Shown here piece by piece: positions 44,915-57,348 of a DNA stretch of 64,000 bases. The DNA is from Paraphaeosphaeria minitans (taxonomy: Eukaryota; Ascomycota; Dothideomycetes; Pleosporales; Didymosphaeriaceae): the NCBI GenBank assembly GCA_015832175.1, contig WJXW01000002.1:1364001-1428000 (forward strand). The letters run 5' to 3'. The notes under the pieces are model-generated. The model saw only the letters and a program-made list of their open reading frames with translations. It searched no databases and was not told the origin of the DNA. Each line of letters opens with the position of its first letter. The first letter of the stretch is position 1. Position numbers and translations under genes: made by a program.

Positions 44915-46001
44915 ATGGCTGCAAATACGGACAGGAGAAGAATTAATGCACCAAGTGGCGGCACATCTGCGCCGGTCTTTGCGAAGCCGGTCAAAGCACC
45001 TGGGTACCTTCAATCGCTGCGGCCGAACAGAACCAGAGGGCCCAACGAACTGCGAAAGACCTGTAAGTACTTATACCTTGAACAGAGCGCGAGTCAAGCT
45101 GCTCAATCCTCCATTATATGCGACTCCCGAAAGTGCACCTTAGCTTCTTGAAGCTCCTTTGCGACTATTCCTTGATCAGACACAAACTAACAGTATTCGA
45201 ACAGTCCTTCAGACCGGCGTTGTACCGTCTGCGTCAGGCTCTGCATATCTCGAAGTCCCGACCACAACGGCATCTTCGCAATCTTCTTTGATCCCTCCGA
45301 CCTCGAGCCTGAAGATCGCTGCGTCCATCCAGGGCCCGAAGCCCCTACCCCGCAGTGCGCCCTTCTCCCCGACTCTCGTACTCACGACTACCGTAAAGTT
45401 TGCGCCGTTTGCTACCAGATATCGGAGAGGATACATTCGCGACTCCGCAGAACGCGATCTTGGTGTCCATCTAGAGGCAGCTCTGAGAGGGGTCATAATC
45501 GGGGAACGGTGGCCCAAGAGTGGGCTGGAAGTCGTCATCACCATTCTGGAAGGAGATGAAGATGCGTGGTGGGGTGATGACAAGGCTGAGGGAGGAGCTG
45601 GTAGCGGCTGGGGTCTACTCAATGTGCTTGCCGGCTGCATAACAGTTGCAAGTGCTGCGATCATGGATGCGAGTATCGATTGCGTTGATATGGTCGCGGG
45701 AGGAGTAGCGGCAATCACAGCGGATGGGCAAAAAGTACTAGAACCCTGTCCGGCGGAGCACCAGGATCTTGTCGCTGCTTGCGCAGTAGGATACTTGGCG
45801 TCAAGAGACGAGATCACAGAATTATGGCTCAAAGGAGAGGTCGGCGCGGACCCTGACGAGCTTATCGAGGGTGCCACTCATGCCGCAATGGGTAGTGTTA
45901 GCGTACTGAGGGAGGTGCTGCTCGAGAGCATGGGAACAAAGACGAAGGTCGCGAATGAGGTATCGAAAAGGAAGCTCGAGGACGTTGAAATGACTGGTTA
46001 A
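44915..46001 (+). CDS. mtr3: RNA exosome core subunit Mtr3 (RNase PH-like)
   Basis: Two exons (44915-45062, 45205-46001) join to 314 residues. Mtr3 is one of the six RNase PH-fold subunits of the exosome ring, which degrades and trims RNA in nucleus and cytoplasm; the fungal subunit has no catalytic activity. The N-terminal tail holds RRINAPSGGTSAPVF, and the core has LQTGVVPSASGSAYLEV, GPKPLPRSAPFSPTLVLTTT, VKFAPFATRYRRGYIRDSAE, LGVHLEAALRGVII and VLAGCITVASAAIMDASIDC, DMVAGGVAAI. These are the usual Mtr3/EXOSC6 landmarks. The ending KRKLEDVEMTG is basic then acidic. The intron is 142 bases, with a GTAAGT donor; the join gives LRKTFLQTG. Confidence 0.92.
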
Positions 46002-46492
46002 TGGAGCACTTGACCGCGGCAAGTCTGGACGCTTGAGATCGGGACGGGCCATTTGGACATCTTCTGCATAGCGACGGCGTTTACATACCAAAAGGACGGG
46101 ATTGAATATCATGAGCATGGCACTGCAGCTGTCGAATGAATGCTGCGTCAGAATTTACTGGGTCGTATGTCACCGTTTTACGGGTGCACACCCTCATGGT
46201 CGCACGGGAATCCAGCCTCGCACATCAACTCCATATGCTCCATGTTCCACCAACGTCGGTTTTTTCATCTTGGTATCTCACTTTCGTGCCTGTTGCGATC
46301 ACCCGCCGGTACCAGATCGCAGGTGACCGCTCCTTCCGCATGAGTATCTCTTACTGGACCACCCCACAAACGTAACCGGTGCTCGCTCCGTTTACTCTCG
46401 AATCTCACATAGAACAATTATACTCCAGATACCAATACCCTTTTTTATCGTAGTTACTCAAGATTCAGGCCCGTAAACAACCATCAACGGCC
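46002..46492. other. Intergenic, promoter of the La-Arb1 gene
   Basis: Short region between two plus-strand genes. It is AT- and pyrimidine-rich near 46400-46460, as in fungal promoters. No gene is seen. Confidence 0.5.
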
Positions 46493-48351
46493 ATGGCAGC
46501 ACCGACTGAGTCAACCGCTGTCGAGGCGGAGCATCCTGATGCACCCGAGATACGCCGGCAGGTACGTTGCGAGATCAACTTCTCTCCCAAGTGACAAGCT
46601 CACTGAAAGAACCGCAGGTGGAATACTACTTCTCCGACGAGAATCTGCCGACCGATCTCTACATGTTGCAATGCTGCGGCGGTCGCGAAAACCTCCCGGT
46701 GTCCATCGGGCGCATACGCGGCTTCAAAAAAATGCGCAGCTTCAAGCCAAAGTCCATCGTACTTGCCGCCCTCCGCAAGTCCGCCTTCCTGGTCGTCTCT
46801 GAAGACGGCAAGCAGGTCAGCCGTAAGGTGCCTCTACGCGGTCCTTGTGCCCTCGATCCAGACTACTACAAGGACGATGATATCGCGTATGATCCGCGTG
46901 CGAGGATACCGGCTGCGCACCCTGTCCCGTTGCTCCCGCAGAAGAAGGCTGAGCTGCCACCGGGCATGACGAAGGGCATGATGAAGCCAACCGGCTTCGA
47001 GGAGACTTATGTGAGACAATCATGGTCTCACCACATGCATGATAGGTATACTGATCGCCTGTGACCTGCTAGGTCGAGCCGCCTATCACGCCTGCCGAGG
47101 CCAAGGACGAAGAGGCCATGTATGATCCCGACAAGCACTTCGTAGAGCGCATCGAGCTTGCGATCCAGCGCTTTAAGGAGAAGAGGAAGATGCATGAGGT
47201 ATATTCCAACATCTTCAACAAGTGGATGCGCTTCGGTGGTGTCGAGAGTGCCCCTCGCATGTTCGGCGGACTTTCCCAGAAGGATATGGCTGGTATGGGT
47301 GCCGAAGAGATTGCGAGGGCTCGAGCTGTACATCAGGTTCCTTGGGATCGGGACGATCCGAAGCAATGGGTGGTTGATTTCACCGGCGTCGGGGAAGCGT
47401 TTCTGTACGTTGGAGCATACAGCGCCCACATGAGCTCAACGACGATGCTGACAAAACAACAGATCTTCTTTCTTTCCAGCCCACTACGGCTTCAATCCCC
47501 AACAAATAAAGACTGCCTGTCAGGTCCTGCGCTCCTTCTACAACTTCCTTCTATATCACTCAGTCTGCCCCGAGTACCGCGCCGATCTCGACCGCGCCCG
47601 GAAACTATGCGACACCGCCGAGACCGAGCTCTCAAAAGTTTACAACGCGGGTCTTGCCCTGCCTGGTATATTCAACACCGCGGCTAGCACCATTTTCGGT
47701 GGCTCCAAAGCTGGCACCTACACTGGTAACATGGAATGGGCCATCAAGCTCAAGGAAGACGGCGTGAACCTTGGAGAAGTAGGAGTCATGGACGAGGAGG
47801 CCAGAATCACGTTCAGGACGGCGATCGCCATCATGGGAACAGACGAGCAGCAGGCCCTGCTTGACACGCGTGCTGTCAAGGCCCTGAAGGACGAATCTTT
47901 CGGCCTCGAGGTTGTAACCATAACTCCCTCAGATCAACTCACCCGCGAGATGTACGTCCGCCAGAACGTGTTCACAGCTCCGAAACTCTATCTCGAGCCT
48001 CTTGGAACGCTCATCTGCCGCTCTTTCTACGTCGAAGACTTCAACGAGTACGATCTGCCCAAAGACAAGTACCCAAACGGACGCTTGCCCAAGACAGAAG
48101 ATGGCAATCAATATGAGTTCTGGGTCGAAGATCGCGCGCTGGAGGAGTGTTTTGTGGGTATGAAGCTTGATGCAAGGATTCTGACGCTTGAGGGGGGCAT
48201 CACGATCCTGGATGATGTGCGTGAAGCTATGTGTAGCTTCTACAAGTGGCTGCCGAACGAGCTGTGGATGAATCGGCACCCCAAAGAGGTGGTGATTAAA
48301 AAGAAGAATGTGGATGAGGACGAGGGGAAGGAGAATGGCGAAGGGCGATGA
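46493..48351 (+). CDS. arb1: La-motif plus Arb1 (Argonaute siRNA chaperone subunit) fusion protein
   Basis: Four exons (46493-46561, 46618-47010, 47073-47404, 47463-48351) give 560 residues. Residues 20-100 form a La-type RNA-binding winged helix: VEYYFSDENLPTDLYMLQCC, then PVSIGRIRGFKKMRSF, SIVLAALRKSAFLVVSEDGK. From about residue 165 the Arb1 domain follows: DPDKHFVERIELAIQRFKEK, WVVDFTGVGEAFLSSFFPAH, YGFNPQQIKTACQVLRSFYN, LLYHSVCPEYRADLDRARKL, and near the end YEFWVEDRALEECFVGMKLD and CSFYKWLPNELWMN. In fission yeast Arb1 works with Arb2 and Ago1 in loading siRNA for heterochromatin. All joins are phase-correct; the last acceptor was set at 47462 because it yields the family string FLSSFFPAHYGF. 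A direct RNA-binding role through the La motif is inference. Confidence 0.88.
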
Positions 48352-49604
48352 GGAGAAGTTTGCAGATGATGAGTCGGTGTACGGGGGATGAATTAAGGGA
48401 GGCATTGATGGAGCATAGCTCAGTTCGAAGATAACTTACCCCTCCCCGCTGTATGCATCGATTGCTGGCTTGGGAGAAGTGGGTCGAATTGACGGCTAGC
48501 GGACACGGTTCATGATACACTGGGTCTTTGCAGGTCGAAATGATCGGTCACTTGGTCAATGTGGTGGAGTGGTTCCGGTACAAATTCAGTGTGCGTTAAA
48601 ATAAGGCGCTTTATATCTTGACCACGCGAGGAACGATTCCTTCGTTTTGCAAGATAGACACTTCTACTTGGTTCATGTGCCTTGAATGCGTACGTTTAGC
48701 ATCAACACGCACACCCACTCTCACAATGAATCGGTCTTTTCGCTCTAGTAACGAACGTTGGAAACATCGCTCTAACCGGTACTAAATGACACTCAGAACT
48801 CTGTTCCTCTTTCCCTTCATTATGTCTATCTACAAGATACAAGTAACGAAACATCCGCGAAGTTTTGTGGAATCTCCACAATCAGCGGTGGTGGTGGTGA
48901 TGGTGGTGGAAGGACGCCGATGAGACAGATAAAGAAAGACCGGTATCGCATGCTGGCGTGTGATGTCCGGCGTCGTGAAGATGGAAGATGCTCACTGATG
49001 TGTCGTGTGCGAATCGCTGATTCGGATTCCCTTACTGTAGGTACCTATCGCCGTGAAAAAAATTAGAAAACGAAAATCTTTCGTGAATCGTGCTGCGTGC
49101 TCGCGAGGGTATTATGGTCGGTAGGTAACAAGAGCCTGGAAGATGCTTTAACACAACCGCAATTGTGGAATTTCGGGTCGGGTCAGCCTGGGGAGCTGAT
49201 CATGGACCATGGGAATCTGTCGAGAACGATCGCTGGCCGAAAGCATGCCTTGGGTAGCCTGCCTGCTACTGGTTAACTGCCTTAGCCCTTATTGATCCGC
49301 TCAGCACACTTGTTGCATTCCGTGTGTTTGTTGTAGCATTGAAGTCGGCGTTCACGGCACTTACGGATGCACCCGCGAAAGGCATGTTGCTGTGAATGGC
49401 TTGTTTTGCCAATTGTGGCGTGAGGGCCCTTGGTAGGTATCTAAGAGACCATAAGTCTCACGGTTACCTAACTCGGTATACAAAAACACATGAACACGCG
49501 TGAAACTCGTCGTGGTCCCAACGGTCGAAAGTAATCCTAAAGATACTTTCTGTGTAGATAAGATCTGTAAATGTTGCCGAGTTTAAACTTGAGCGCTTTC
49601 AACC
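48352..49604. other. Gene-free stretch
   Basis: AT-richer, with a GGTGGTGGTGATGGTGGTGG repeat at 48888-48907 and dispersed TAGGTA-type motifs (49037, 49121, 49434). No gene is supported. Confidence 0.5.
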
Positions 49605-50012
49605 TCAGGATTGTAATAATAACTGAACAACGCTTGAAAAGACAGACTGCCAGCATATATCGAGAAGATTTAGTTGAATCGATCTCACTGACATTGAGCC
49701 TTTATGGAAGACGAACATTATGGACGCTTTCCTCTTTCTCGTCATGTTGAGTCCAGCTATCGCCTTTACGGGTATCTGGAACAGCGGCAGGTCAAGAACC
49801 AGCATAGCTATCTCGATGGCAACGAAAGCGACCTGAAAAATGCCGAAGGTTCCCATGTCCGGGTTCCACTGCGCAGCAAGTGACCAAAATGTCATGAGAA
49901 CTTCGAGGACTATAAAACGCGCACGCTTAGCAGTAAGATGGTGGTCCACTGTGTTTTGGGATTGTAAATTGAAACGAATATGCGCAAGATGAGGGCATAT
50001 GCGGTGACGCAA
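49605..50012 (-). pseudogene. Remnant of a multi-span membrane protein, possibly rhodopsin-like (PTH11-type) domain
   Basis: An open frame of 135 codons contains FIVLEVLMTFWSLAAQWNPD, then GTFGIFQVAFVAIEIAMLVL and DLPLFQIPVKAIAGLNMTRK before a basic loop. Two membrane helices, an IPV-x-A string and the NMTRKRKA loop recall the sixth and seventh helices of the large fungal rhodopsin-like domain family. No start, no splice-linked exons and no upstream helices were found, and an overlapping frame carries further hydrophobic sequence (ICVTAYALILRIFVSI). A decayed gene is the likeliest reading; chance hydrophobicity in AT-rich DNA cannot be excluded. Confidence 0.25.
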
Positions 50013-51648
50013 ATATTTCCACTAGCCGTTACAATCCGTAGGACCTCATGTACTACTAAATACCAGAAGACTTGTCAGATAACTAGCTGTACGTAGCCAC
50101 TAGAAAGTGCAAGGGTCTGACATAGCCTCACAGGGTATCTGGAAAGTCGGCTTGATGATTGCCACTACCTCCGAGCATAATCACCTAAGTGGTTTGGCAA
50201 GCGAGGGCCACACCAGTTGTTAGAGCCATGGTGGTGATGCGGTTCTAAGTCTACCAACTTACGACGGAGAAAAGAAATCATAGTATTACAGCGCACAACG
50301 CAAGGCTAACAAAGAGTGACGATTCTAAATGTGAGATTTGAGCCATCTTGGATAATGCGATGTGAAGATCTTAATGTCTTATATAGCGCCTGTGGAGGCC
50401 GGCGAACGGAACAGAAACATCGCGAGGTGTAAGAATTGAGATAATAGCATCTCAATGCCAAAGATAATGAGGCGAAGCTTGCTTTGGCGTGGGGGCTCAG
50501 GCGCAGACTGGAGTAATATTAGGTATTGGACCACGTGACGAAGGCACTAAGGTTACAAGGCTGTATCCAGAAATATGACATACTCACTCATCGGAAGAGG
50601 TCACCCTGCTTCTCTGATGTCTTACGGCCATAGGTATCTCTGGAGTCTAGACATGTGGGCTCATAATTGAGCGGCTTAGAGCGCACGTGACGGGACAGCT
50701 TGCCGCGGCAAGAGTCTGACTTTCGAAGGCCGACCCCAAGTCCTCTCTTGCATGCAAACAACAACTGACACATCGTCTGTTACGTACTCTCGGATGCCTC
50801 CGCTACCAACCATGGCCTCTCTTAACTCGGCCGATACCTAGGCATACGAGGATGTCAGCAAACACGTTATTTTCAGGATCGATCACGCCTATACCTAGGT
50901 ATCTGCTGGGTAGGCCACCCGATGATTCCGCTCCGCGGCTGAGCGAATTACGATGTAGGTAGCTATCTTGGCACTCTCAAGTAGTTGCTAGGTACACAGA
51001 TCCAAGAAACTCCCTCGACGGACGCACGATGCATTAGCATGAGGGGTAGGTACCTTGTCGTGCAGCTGCAATCATCCTAGTCAGCACATTTTCTCACCAA
51101 AATTCGGGACGAATTCCGGATGCCATGCTGCGAAGGTCAAGTTGTCTGAATCCACCCTGGGATCGAAGACCTATCAGCGGTATACCGTCTATCGACAGCA
51201 CGCTACCCACCTCCTGGCTACCTACGGCTGAAGCTTCACGCTGGTTCTTTTGGCATCGTCCGCGCCGCCAAATTTGCCTCTCCGAGGCAACGTTCCACTG
51301 CGCCAAGCAACGTATTTAACAGAACAACCCGTCTGGGCATCCGCGCCCTGCCCAGAAGCCTGTAGGAAACAAGCTTCGTGCCGCAAGATTACGATGCGCG
51401 TCCCGAACAGGAAGGAGAATCAGCAATGTCCTTCGTCATCGGGACTACGGATGAGCATACACCACATTAGACCATAATAGCGAGGATGGCATAGATCCAC
51501 CCCATGACACTCAGTGCTACAAGTACCCCGCTCCCGCAATGTTTTCACGGCACCTCCACTTCGGCTTCGCAATTGGAAGGGTCCTTTGAAAAGCAATTGT
51601 TGCTTACCGTTACTGAAAAGCTTCAATCAAGTCACGAAGGACGGCATC
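50013..51648. other. Gene-free stretch with many TACCTAGGTA-type motifs
   Basis: Upstream of DPP-V. Motifs such as ATACCTAGGTAT (50891), GTAGGTAGCTAT (50955) and TAGGTACC (51049) are unusually dense. Small frames in 51100-51480 have no family character. Confidence 0.5.
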
Positions 51649-53937
51649 ATGGTGCGACACTTTGGCATTGTAGCTGCATTGGCTGCAGGAGCTTTCGCAA
51701 TTACTCCAAAGTAGGCAAATCTGCATGCAATTGACTGCGATGACTGCTAACAAACCCAAGACAGGTGCTTCAAGCTCCGAGACGTGGTGCACCTGTGCCA
51801 AATCATTCAGGGAAGCTTGCTCTGTTCTCGTACTCCCAGTACTCTTTCGAGGAGCAGTCCACAACGCGCGCATGGCAACTGCTGAACCTCGAGACTGGCG
51901 AGATTACGGACTCTGGTCTGAACTCCAGTGAAGTAAGCGAAGCTGTGTGGATCCCGGGCACAGAAACTGGGGTTCTTTACATCAACGGAACCAACGAGGA
52001 GGTACCGGGCGGTGTCACGCTTTGGATTGGCGACATCGCGAAGCCTGCGGAACGGTACATGCAACATCCCATGACTTTTCAGTAGCAAAGACTGACGTTT
52101 GAGAAGGCAGATTGTGGCTTCGCTTGAGGCGCCCTTCTCAGGTCTTAAAGTTGCCAACACATCGTCTGGAGACTTGCGTTTCTTGGTCAACTCTCTAGCA
52201 TATCCAAATGGAACAGCGTATAACGAGGAGCTTGCACCGAAGGCGCGGCACACTGGTCGTCTCTACAACGATATCTATCCTCGCCACTGGGACCACTGGC
52301 TGACCAAGCAGCGCTACGCCGTGTTCGGTGGAACTTTGCTCAAGGCCTCAGGATATGGCCTCGAAGATCACAAAGTGCGAAACCTTCTTCAAGACATTCC
52401 ATTCAACGTCACCAAACCAGAGAGCCCTGTCCAGCCTTTCGGTGGAAGTGGTGACTACGACATCAGTCCCGATGGCTCCACCTATGCCCTTTTGACCAAA
52501 GCTCCTCACCTCAACAAGGCCAACTTCACCGCGAGCTACATCTACCTTGGGGCATTTGAAGGGTCTGCTGCGCCCCAAGCTCTCAATGGCCCAGGGTCGG
52601 AGGCTTATGAAGCCGGCAACCAAGGGGCTTCTGGCGCTCCTACGTTCTCCCCAGACAGCAAGAAGCTCGCATACTACCAGCAAGATGGAGAGTACTACGA
52701 ATCCGACAGGATGAAGCTCTACATAGTCGACATCAACCAGGGTGGTTACAGCACTGACAATGAAAGCACGGTTAAGACAAGCGGCTGGAAAGGATTGGCT
52801 TCTGACTGGGACCGATCAGCAGGGTCAATTGCCTGGGCTCCCGACAGCAAGTCGTTTTACACGACTGCAGAGGACTATGCGAGGACACGGGCATTCCACA
52901 TCCCGTTGGATAGTGAGGCCGACTTCCAGCCCAAGAACTTGACTTCCGTAACTTCCGTGACTGGTCTTGCGGTACTTCCCGATTCCTCGCTTCTCATCGC
53001 CGCCAACGCTATCTGGACATCTGCCGACTTTTACACAATTTCTACAGACGGCACTCAGAAGACCCTCTTCTCGGCATTGGAGGTCGATGAGGATTTGGCT
53101 GGTCTTGGAAGCCACACACTTGAGGAGTTCTTCTACAATGGGTCTCTCCCGAACTTTGATCAACAGCTGCATGCTCTTGTTGTCAAGCCGAGCAACTTCA
53201 CCGAGGGCGACAAGTATCCACTTGCATACATCATCCACGGCGGACCGCAAGGGTCGAATGCTAATTCATGGTCCACACGATGGAATTTTCAGATCTGGGC
53301 TGATCAGGGTTACGTCGTGGTAGCTCCCAACCCAACTGGCAGCACGGGCTTTGGCCAAGAATTGACCGATAGAATCGCCGGCGAGTGGGGTAGCTACCCC
53401 TACGAGGATGTAGTGCTCGGCTGGGAGTACGTTCGAGACAACCTTTCTTCGTTCATCGACACCAAGAACGGTATTGTCGCTGGTGCAAGCTATGGAGGAT
53501 TCATGACCAACTGGATCCAGGGCCATGACCTTGGACGTGAGTTCAAGGCCATTGTCACGCACGACGGCATCTCGAACACTGAGTCGGCGTTCACGACCGA
53601 GGAACTGTGGTTCATGAGACATGACTACCTGGGACCCATCTGGGCTGAGAACACCACTTACTCCAAGTTCAACCCCCAGAACCACGTCGCCAACTTTAGC
53701 ACGCCTCAGTTCGTCGTCCACAACACGCTTGACTATCGCCTGCCCGAAAGTGACGGCCTCTCGCTGTTCAACATCCTGCAGACGAAGGGCATTCCATCGC
53801 GCTTCCTCAACTTCCCGGATGAGAACCACCACGTTATTAAACCTGAAAATTCTCTCTTTTGGAATACTGAGATCTTCAACTGGATCAATCACTGGTCCAA
53901 AGGCCACGATCTCGACGACAACGCAATCGGTCGGTAG
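51649..53937 (+). CDS. dpp5: Secreted dipeptidyl-peptidase V (prolyl oligopeptidase family S9)
   Basis: Three exons (51649-51710, 51761-52054, 52104-53937) give 729 residues, near the 721 of Aspergillus DPP-V. The enzyme removes dipeptides such as X-Ala and His-Ser from peptides outside the cell. The signal peptide is about residues 1-18 (HFGIVAALAAGAFA). A beta-propeller follows with repeated SPDS/PDGS strands (YDISPDGSTYALLTKAPHLN, PTFSPDSKKLAYYQQDGEYY, AWAPDSKSFYTTAEDYARTR). The hydrolase domain has YIIHGGPQGSNANSW, the nucleophile in GASYGGFM (Ser about 581), the Asp in HNTLDYRLP and the His in DENHHVIKP. About eight N-glycosylation sequons are present. Intron 2 was placed at 52055-52103 (branch CTGAC, acceptor GAG), which keeps phase 2; the exact acceptor could be a few bases different. 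Confidence 0.93.
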
Positions 53938-55349
53938 ACGACGGTAATATCTTAGCTAGATGTGACCTCAATCGGCGCCATCGGTGCCCGTAGCGAAAGC
54001 GCCACTATGTGGTCGTTATAATGTTAATGTCTACAAATGTCAACGAGCCATCTCCAAAGTGTCGTAAAGTCGTTCAGAAAGAGGATAAGCTTTAAGCCCG
54101 TGAACACATTTTGCCGCGCGTCTCGACGCGAGGCGGTTTGCAATACCCTTGCTAATGGATCCTTCTGTCACCCGCTACCTGGTGCTTGGAATTGTCTCCA
54201 CAGTGCGCCAGCTAGCCATGCGTGTTCCTGTGCTTTTGGACGTGCCTGAAGCGTACCTACTGGACGACCTCCAGTTTTCGCGAAACAGGAACCCGGTACT
54301 GCGCGCACTTTACAACTTCCTAAACACCCTTCCAGTATACTCGAGACCCACCTTCCTGCCGAACAGGATGTACTGATCTGTTGGTGCCAATGCTGACGGG
54401 AGACTGTAAGAATGCGGCGCTACAAAACTGGCAATCCTCACACGACTCTGGTCTTGGATAGTGTTATTGCCGTTCCCTTGAGAGCCAACAGAATAGTCTT
54501 CCGCATGTAGCACAAGGCCCTACGCCGCTGCCGCGCCGGTCTCGTATCCAAATTTGTAAAGAGATAAGCAGGGGAATCGAAGCGCGCCGTGTTCTCGCAG
54601 GTGGACAGCATAAGGGATGCGCGCGTGATGGCTCCCAGCAAACGAATAGAGTCGTTCCAAGCTCATGCCGTGCATTCAACACCGACTTACCAAATACAAC
54701 CTTCCCAATCGAGGTTGGCGTTGTATACAACTTGTGCGGGGAGTGAACGCGGATTTGACCATCTTGTGGGTCTCGCCAAGTGGATCCAGCAGGCCAAGTC
54801 GGGAGAGGCACAGACGGCATTTGAGACTACAACACCACATCTTCGGAGCGCTTAGGTACAAGTGCTGAAGTTGTCATTGCTCTCGAGAAATCAGGGGTTC
54901 TTGCGTGCGCGGATAGAATCGCGATACGATGTCGCCGATTTCCTGTCCACAGCCTGAGTCCACCGGCGACAGGGGTTAGGATTCAACTCTCTGGCACCTG
55001 CTATCAACTATCCGATTGCCATATACGCCAAGTACAGCAGCACCTGAGTATCTTGGCAACAACTCTCTGCCTCTTGTGTTATCAATGCCAATGTCTTGCG
55101 ATGCCCGTCAAGGCTCTTGATTTCACAGGTGTGAGTTACGCCGAGACACACGCTCTGATTACAAGAGCTATTGCCACACACCTGCTCGAAACAGCATTTT
55201 CTAACGCACGGGGCGTGCATCTGCTGTGCAGATATATCTGCGGTCGTGTTCCCTGTGTAGGGTGCAGCGAGCGTCGTTCACCCCGCTCCACTGTATTTAA
55301 CATTAGCTTGTCCCACGCTCGCACTCGACAGCGAGACCCCCCACCCAAC
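53938..55349. other. Intergenic between DPP-V and the peptide transporter
   Basis: No supported gene. A frame of 75 codons at 54149-54376 (core MDPSVTRYLVLGIVSTVRQL) reads like protein but matches nothing I recognise. A TATTTAA string at 55291 lies about 60 bases upstream of the transporter start and may be its TATA box. Confidence 0.45.
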
Positions 55350-57348
55350 ATGGCTCTCTCAGCTGCGCAGAATCAGGTGGATCTAGCCATGAGCCACGAA
55401 CCCAAGGTTGCGACGCCCATATTCGAGGCGAACGAGAAAGAGACCTTGGCCCGCAACAGCATCAGCGACAACAGCCTCGCCCGTGCTCACGGCCCCGTTG
55501 AGTTTGAGGCCGACCTCGAGGGCGAAGAGCCTACCGAAGAAGAGCTATCTACTCTGCGTCGTGTTTCCGGCAAAATTCCGTGGATCGCCTTCACGGTCGC
55601 CTTTGTTGAGCTCTGCGAGCGTTTTGGTTACTATGGCTGCTCAGTTGTCTGTATGTATCTGTATCCTTGATACTATTCCATGCTGACGCGCCACACAGAC
55701 ACCAACTTCATCCAGCACCCACTGCCTGAGGGACACCCCACCGGAAAAGATCCCTCATCAGAGGGACAGCCTGGGGCGCTTGGTATGGGGCAGCGAGCGT
55801 CGACGGGTATCGTTCTCTTTAACCAGTTTTGGTCTTACATGACTCCCATCGTCGGTGCGATCATCGCTGATGAGTACTTGGGTCGCTTCAACACCATTTT
55901 CATTGCGATAGCCTTCTCCATTGCCGGTCACATTCTATTGATCATCTCTGCGCTGCCGACCGTGCTTGCCAGCGGCAAAGCTATTGCGCCCTTCATGCTT
56001 GGTGTGATCATCCTCGGCTTCGGTACCGGAGCATTCAAGGCCAACATCTCCCCGCTCATCGCTGAGCAGTATCGTCAAAGCAAGCCCCGTGTAGTGAAGG
56101 ACGAACAGACGGGTGAGCGCGTTATCTCGGACCCCAACATCACACTCTCTCGCATCTTCCTGTACTTCTACATGTTTATCAACATTGGGTCTCTCACTGG
56201 ACAGATTTCCATGGTCTATGTGGAGAAGTACATTGGCTTCTGGGCTTCCTACCTGCTGCCGACGATTATGTTCTGTCTCTGCCCATTGGTCCTGTTCGCC
56301 TGCCGCAAAACGTACCACAAGGCGCCTCCCACCGGATCCCTCGTTCTTCGTTCTTGGAAGCTTCTCTCCCTTGCTCAGAAGGGCAAGTGGTCCATCAACC
56401 CAATCACCACTCGCAAGAACTTGAAGTCTGAGAATTTCTGGGAAGACGTCAAGCCCAGCAAACTTGGCGACCGCAAGCCGTCATGGATGCAGTTCGACGA
56501 TGCATGGGTCGACCAAGTTGCTCGCGGCCTCCGTGCATGCTCGTGCTTCACGTGGACTCCTCTCTATTGTAGGTCGCCTTATTTCTATGCCCTTCTTCGT
56601 TCTCTGCTAACAAACACCAGGGGTCGCTTACAACCAGATGAATAACAACCTGGTCTCTCAGGCCGCCACCATGACCCTCAACGGTGTGCCCAACGATGTC
56701 ATCACCAACCTCAACCCCATATCTCTCGTCATCTTCATCCCCATCGTCGACAACTTCCTCTACCCCTTCCTCCGCAAGAAGGGCATCAAGTTCACGCCCA
56801 TCAAGCGCATGGCCTTCGGCTTCATGCTCGCGTCGCTCGCCATGGTGGCCGCCACCATCATCCAGTACTACATATACGAGTCCACCACCTGCGGCAAGTA
56901 CCTCAACGGCTGCAAGGACGCAGAGGGCAACAAGATCCGCTCGCCGCTCAACGTCTGGATCCAGTCCGTGCCCTACGTCTTCATCGGCTTCTCCGAGATC
57001 TTCACCTCCGTCACAGGCCTCGAGTACGCCTTCACCAAGGCCCCCAAGAACATGCGCTCCGTCGTGACGTCCTACTGGCACTTCATGTCGGCCTTCTCCA
57101 ACGCGCTCGGACAAACCCTCGTCGCGCTCTCCGAGGACCCCTTGCTCGTGTGGAACTACACCACCGCCGCGCTGCTCGCGTTTGTGGGCGGCGTTCTGTT
57201 CTGGCTGCACCAGCGGCCGACGGACAAGCTCGAGGATGCGCTGAACATGCTACCGGACTCGAATTACGTGGGTAGGGACCGCAGGCACAGCGCGGAGGAG
57301 GTGGAGCGCGGGAATTCGCCGGCTGTGCCGACCGAGTCGAAAATCTAG
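55350..57348 (+). CDS. ptr2: Proton-coupled di/tripeptide transporter (POT/PTR2 family)
   Basis: Three exons (55350-55650, 55699-56568, 56621-57348) give 632 residues. POT proteins import di- and tripeptides with protons across the plasma membrane. An acidic cytosolic N-terminus of about 85 residues precedes helix 1, which carries the proton-coupling motif ELCERFGYYG. Further marks: FNQFWSYMTPIVGAIIADEY, GFGTGAFKANISPLIAEQYR, FYMFINIGSLTGQISMVYVE, NNNLVSQAATMTLNGVPNDV, FSEIFTSVTGLEYAFTKAPK and MRSVVTSYWHFMSAFSNALG, spread over about twelve helices. Both joins are phase-correct (SVVY-TNF and LYW-VAYNQ). It lies 1.4 kb downstream of the secreted DPP-V on the same strand, so peptide release and uptake genes are neighbours. 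Confidence 0.95.
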
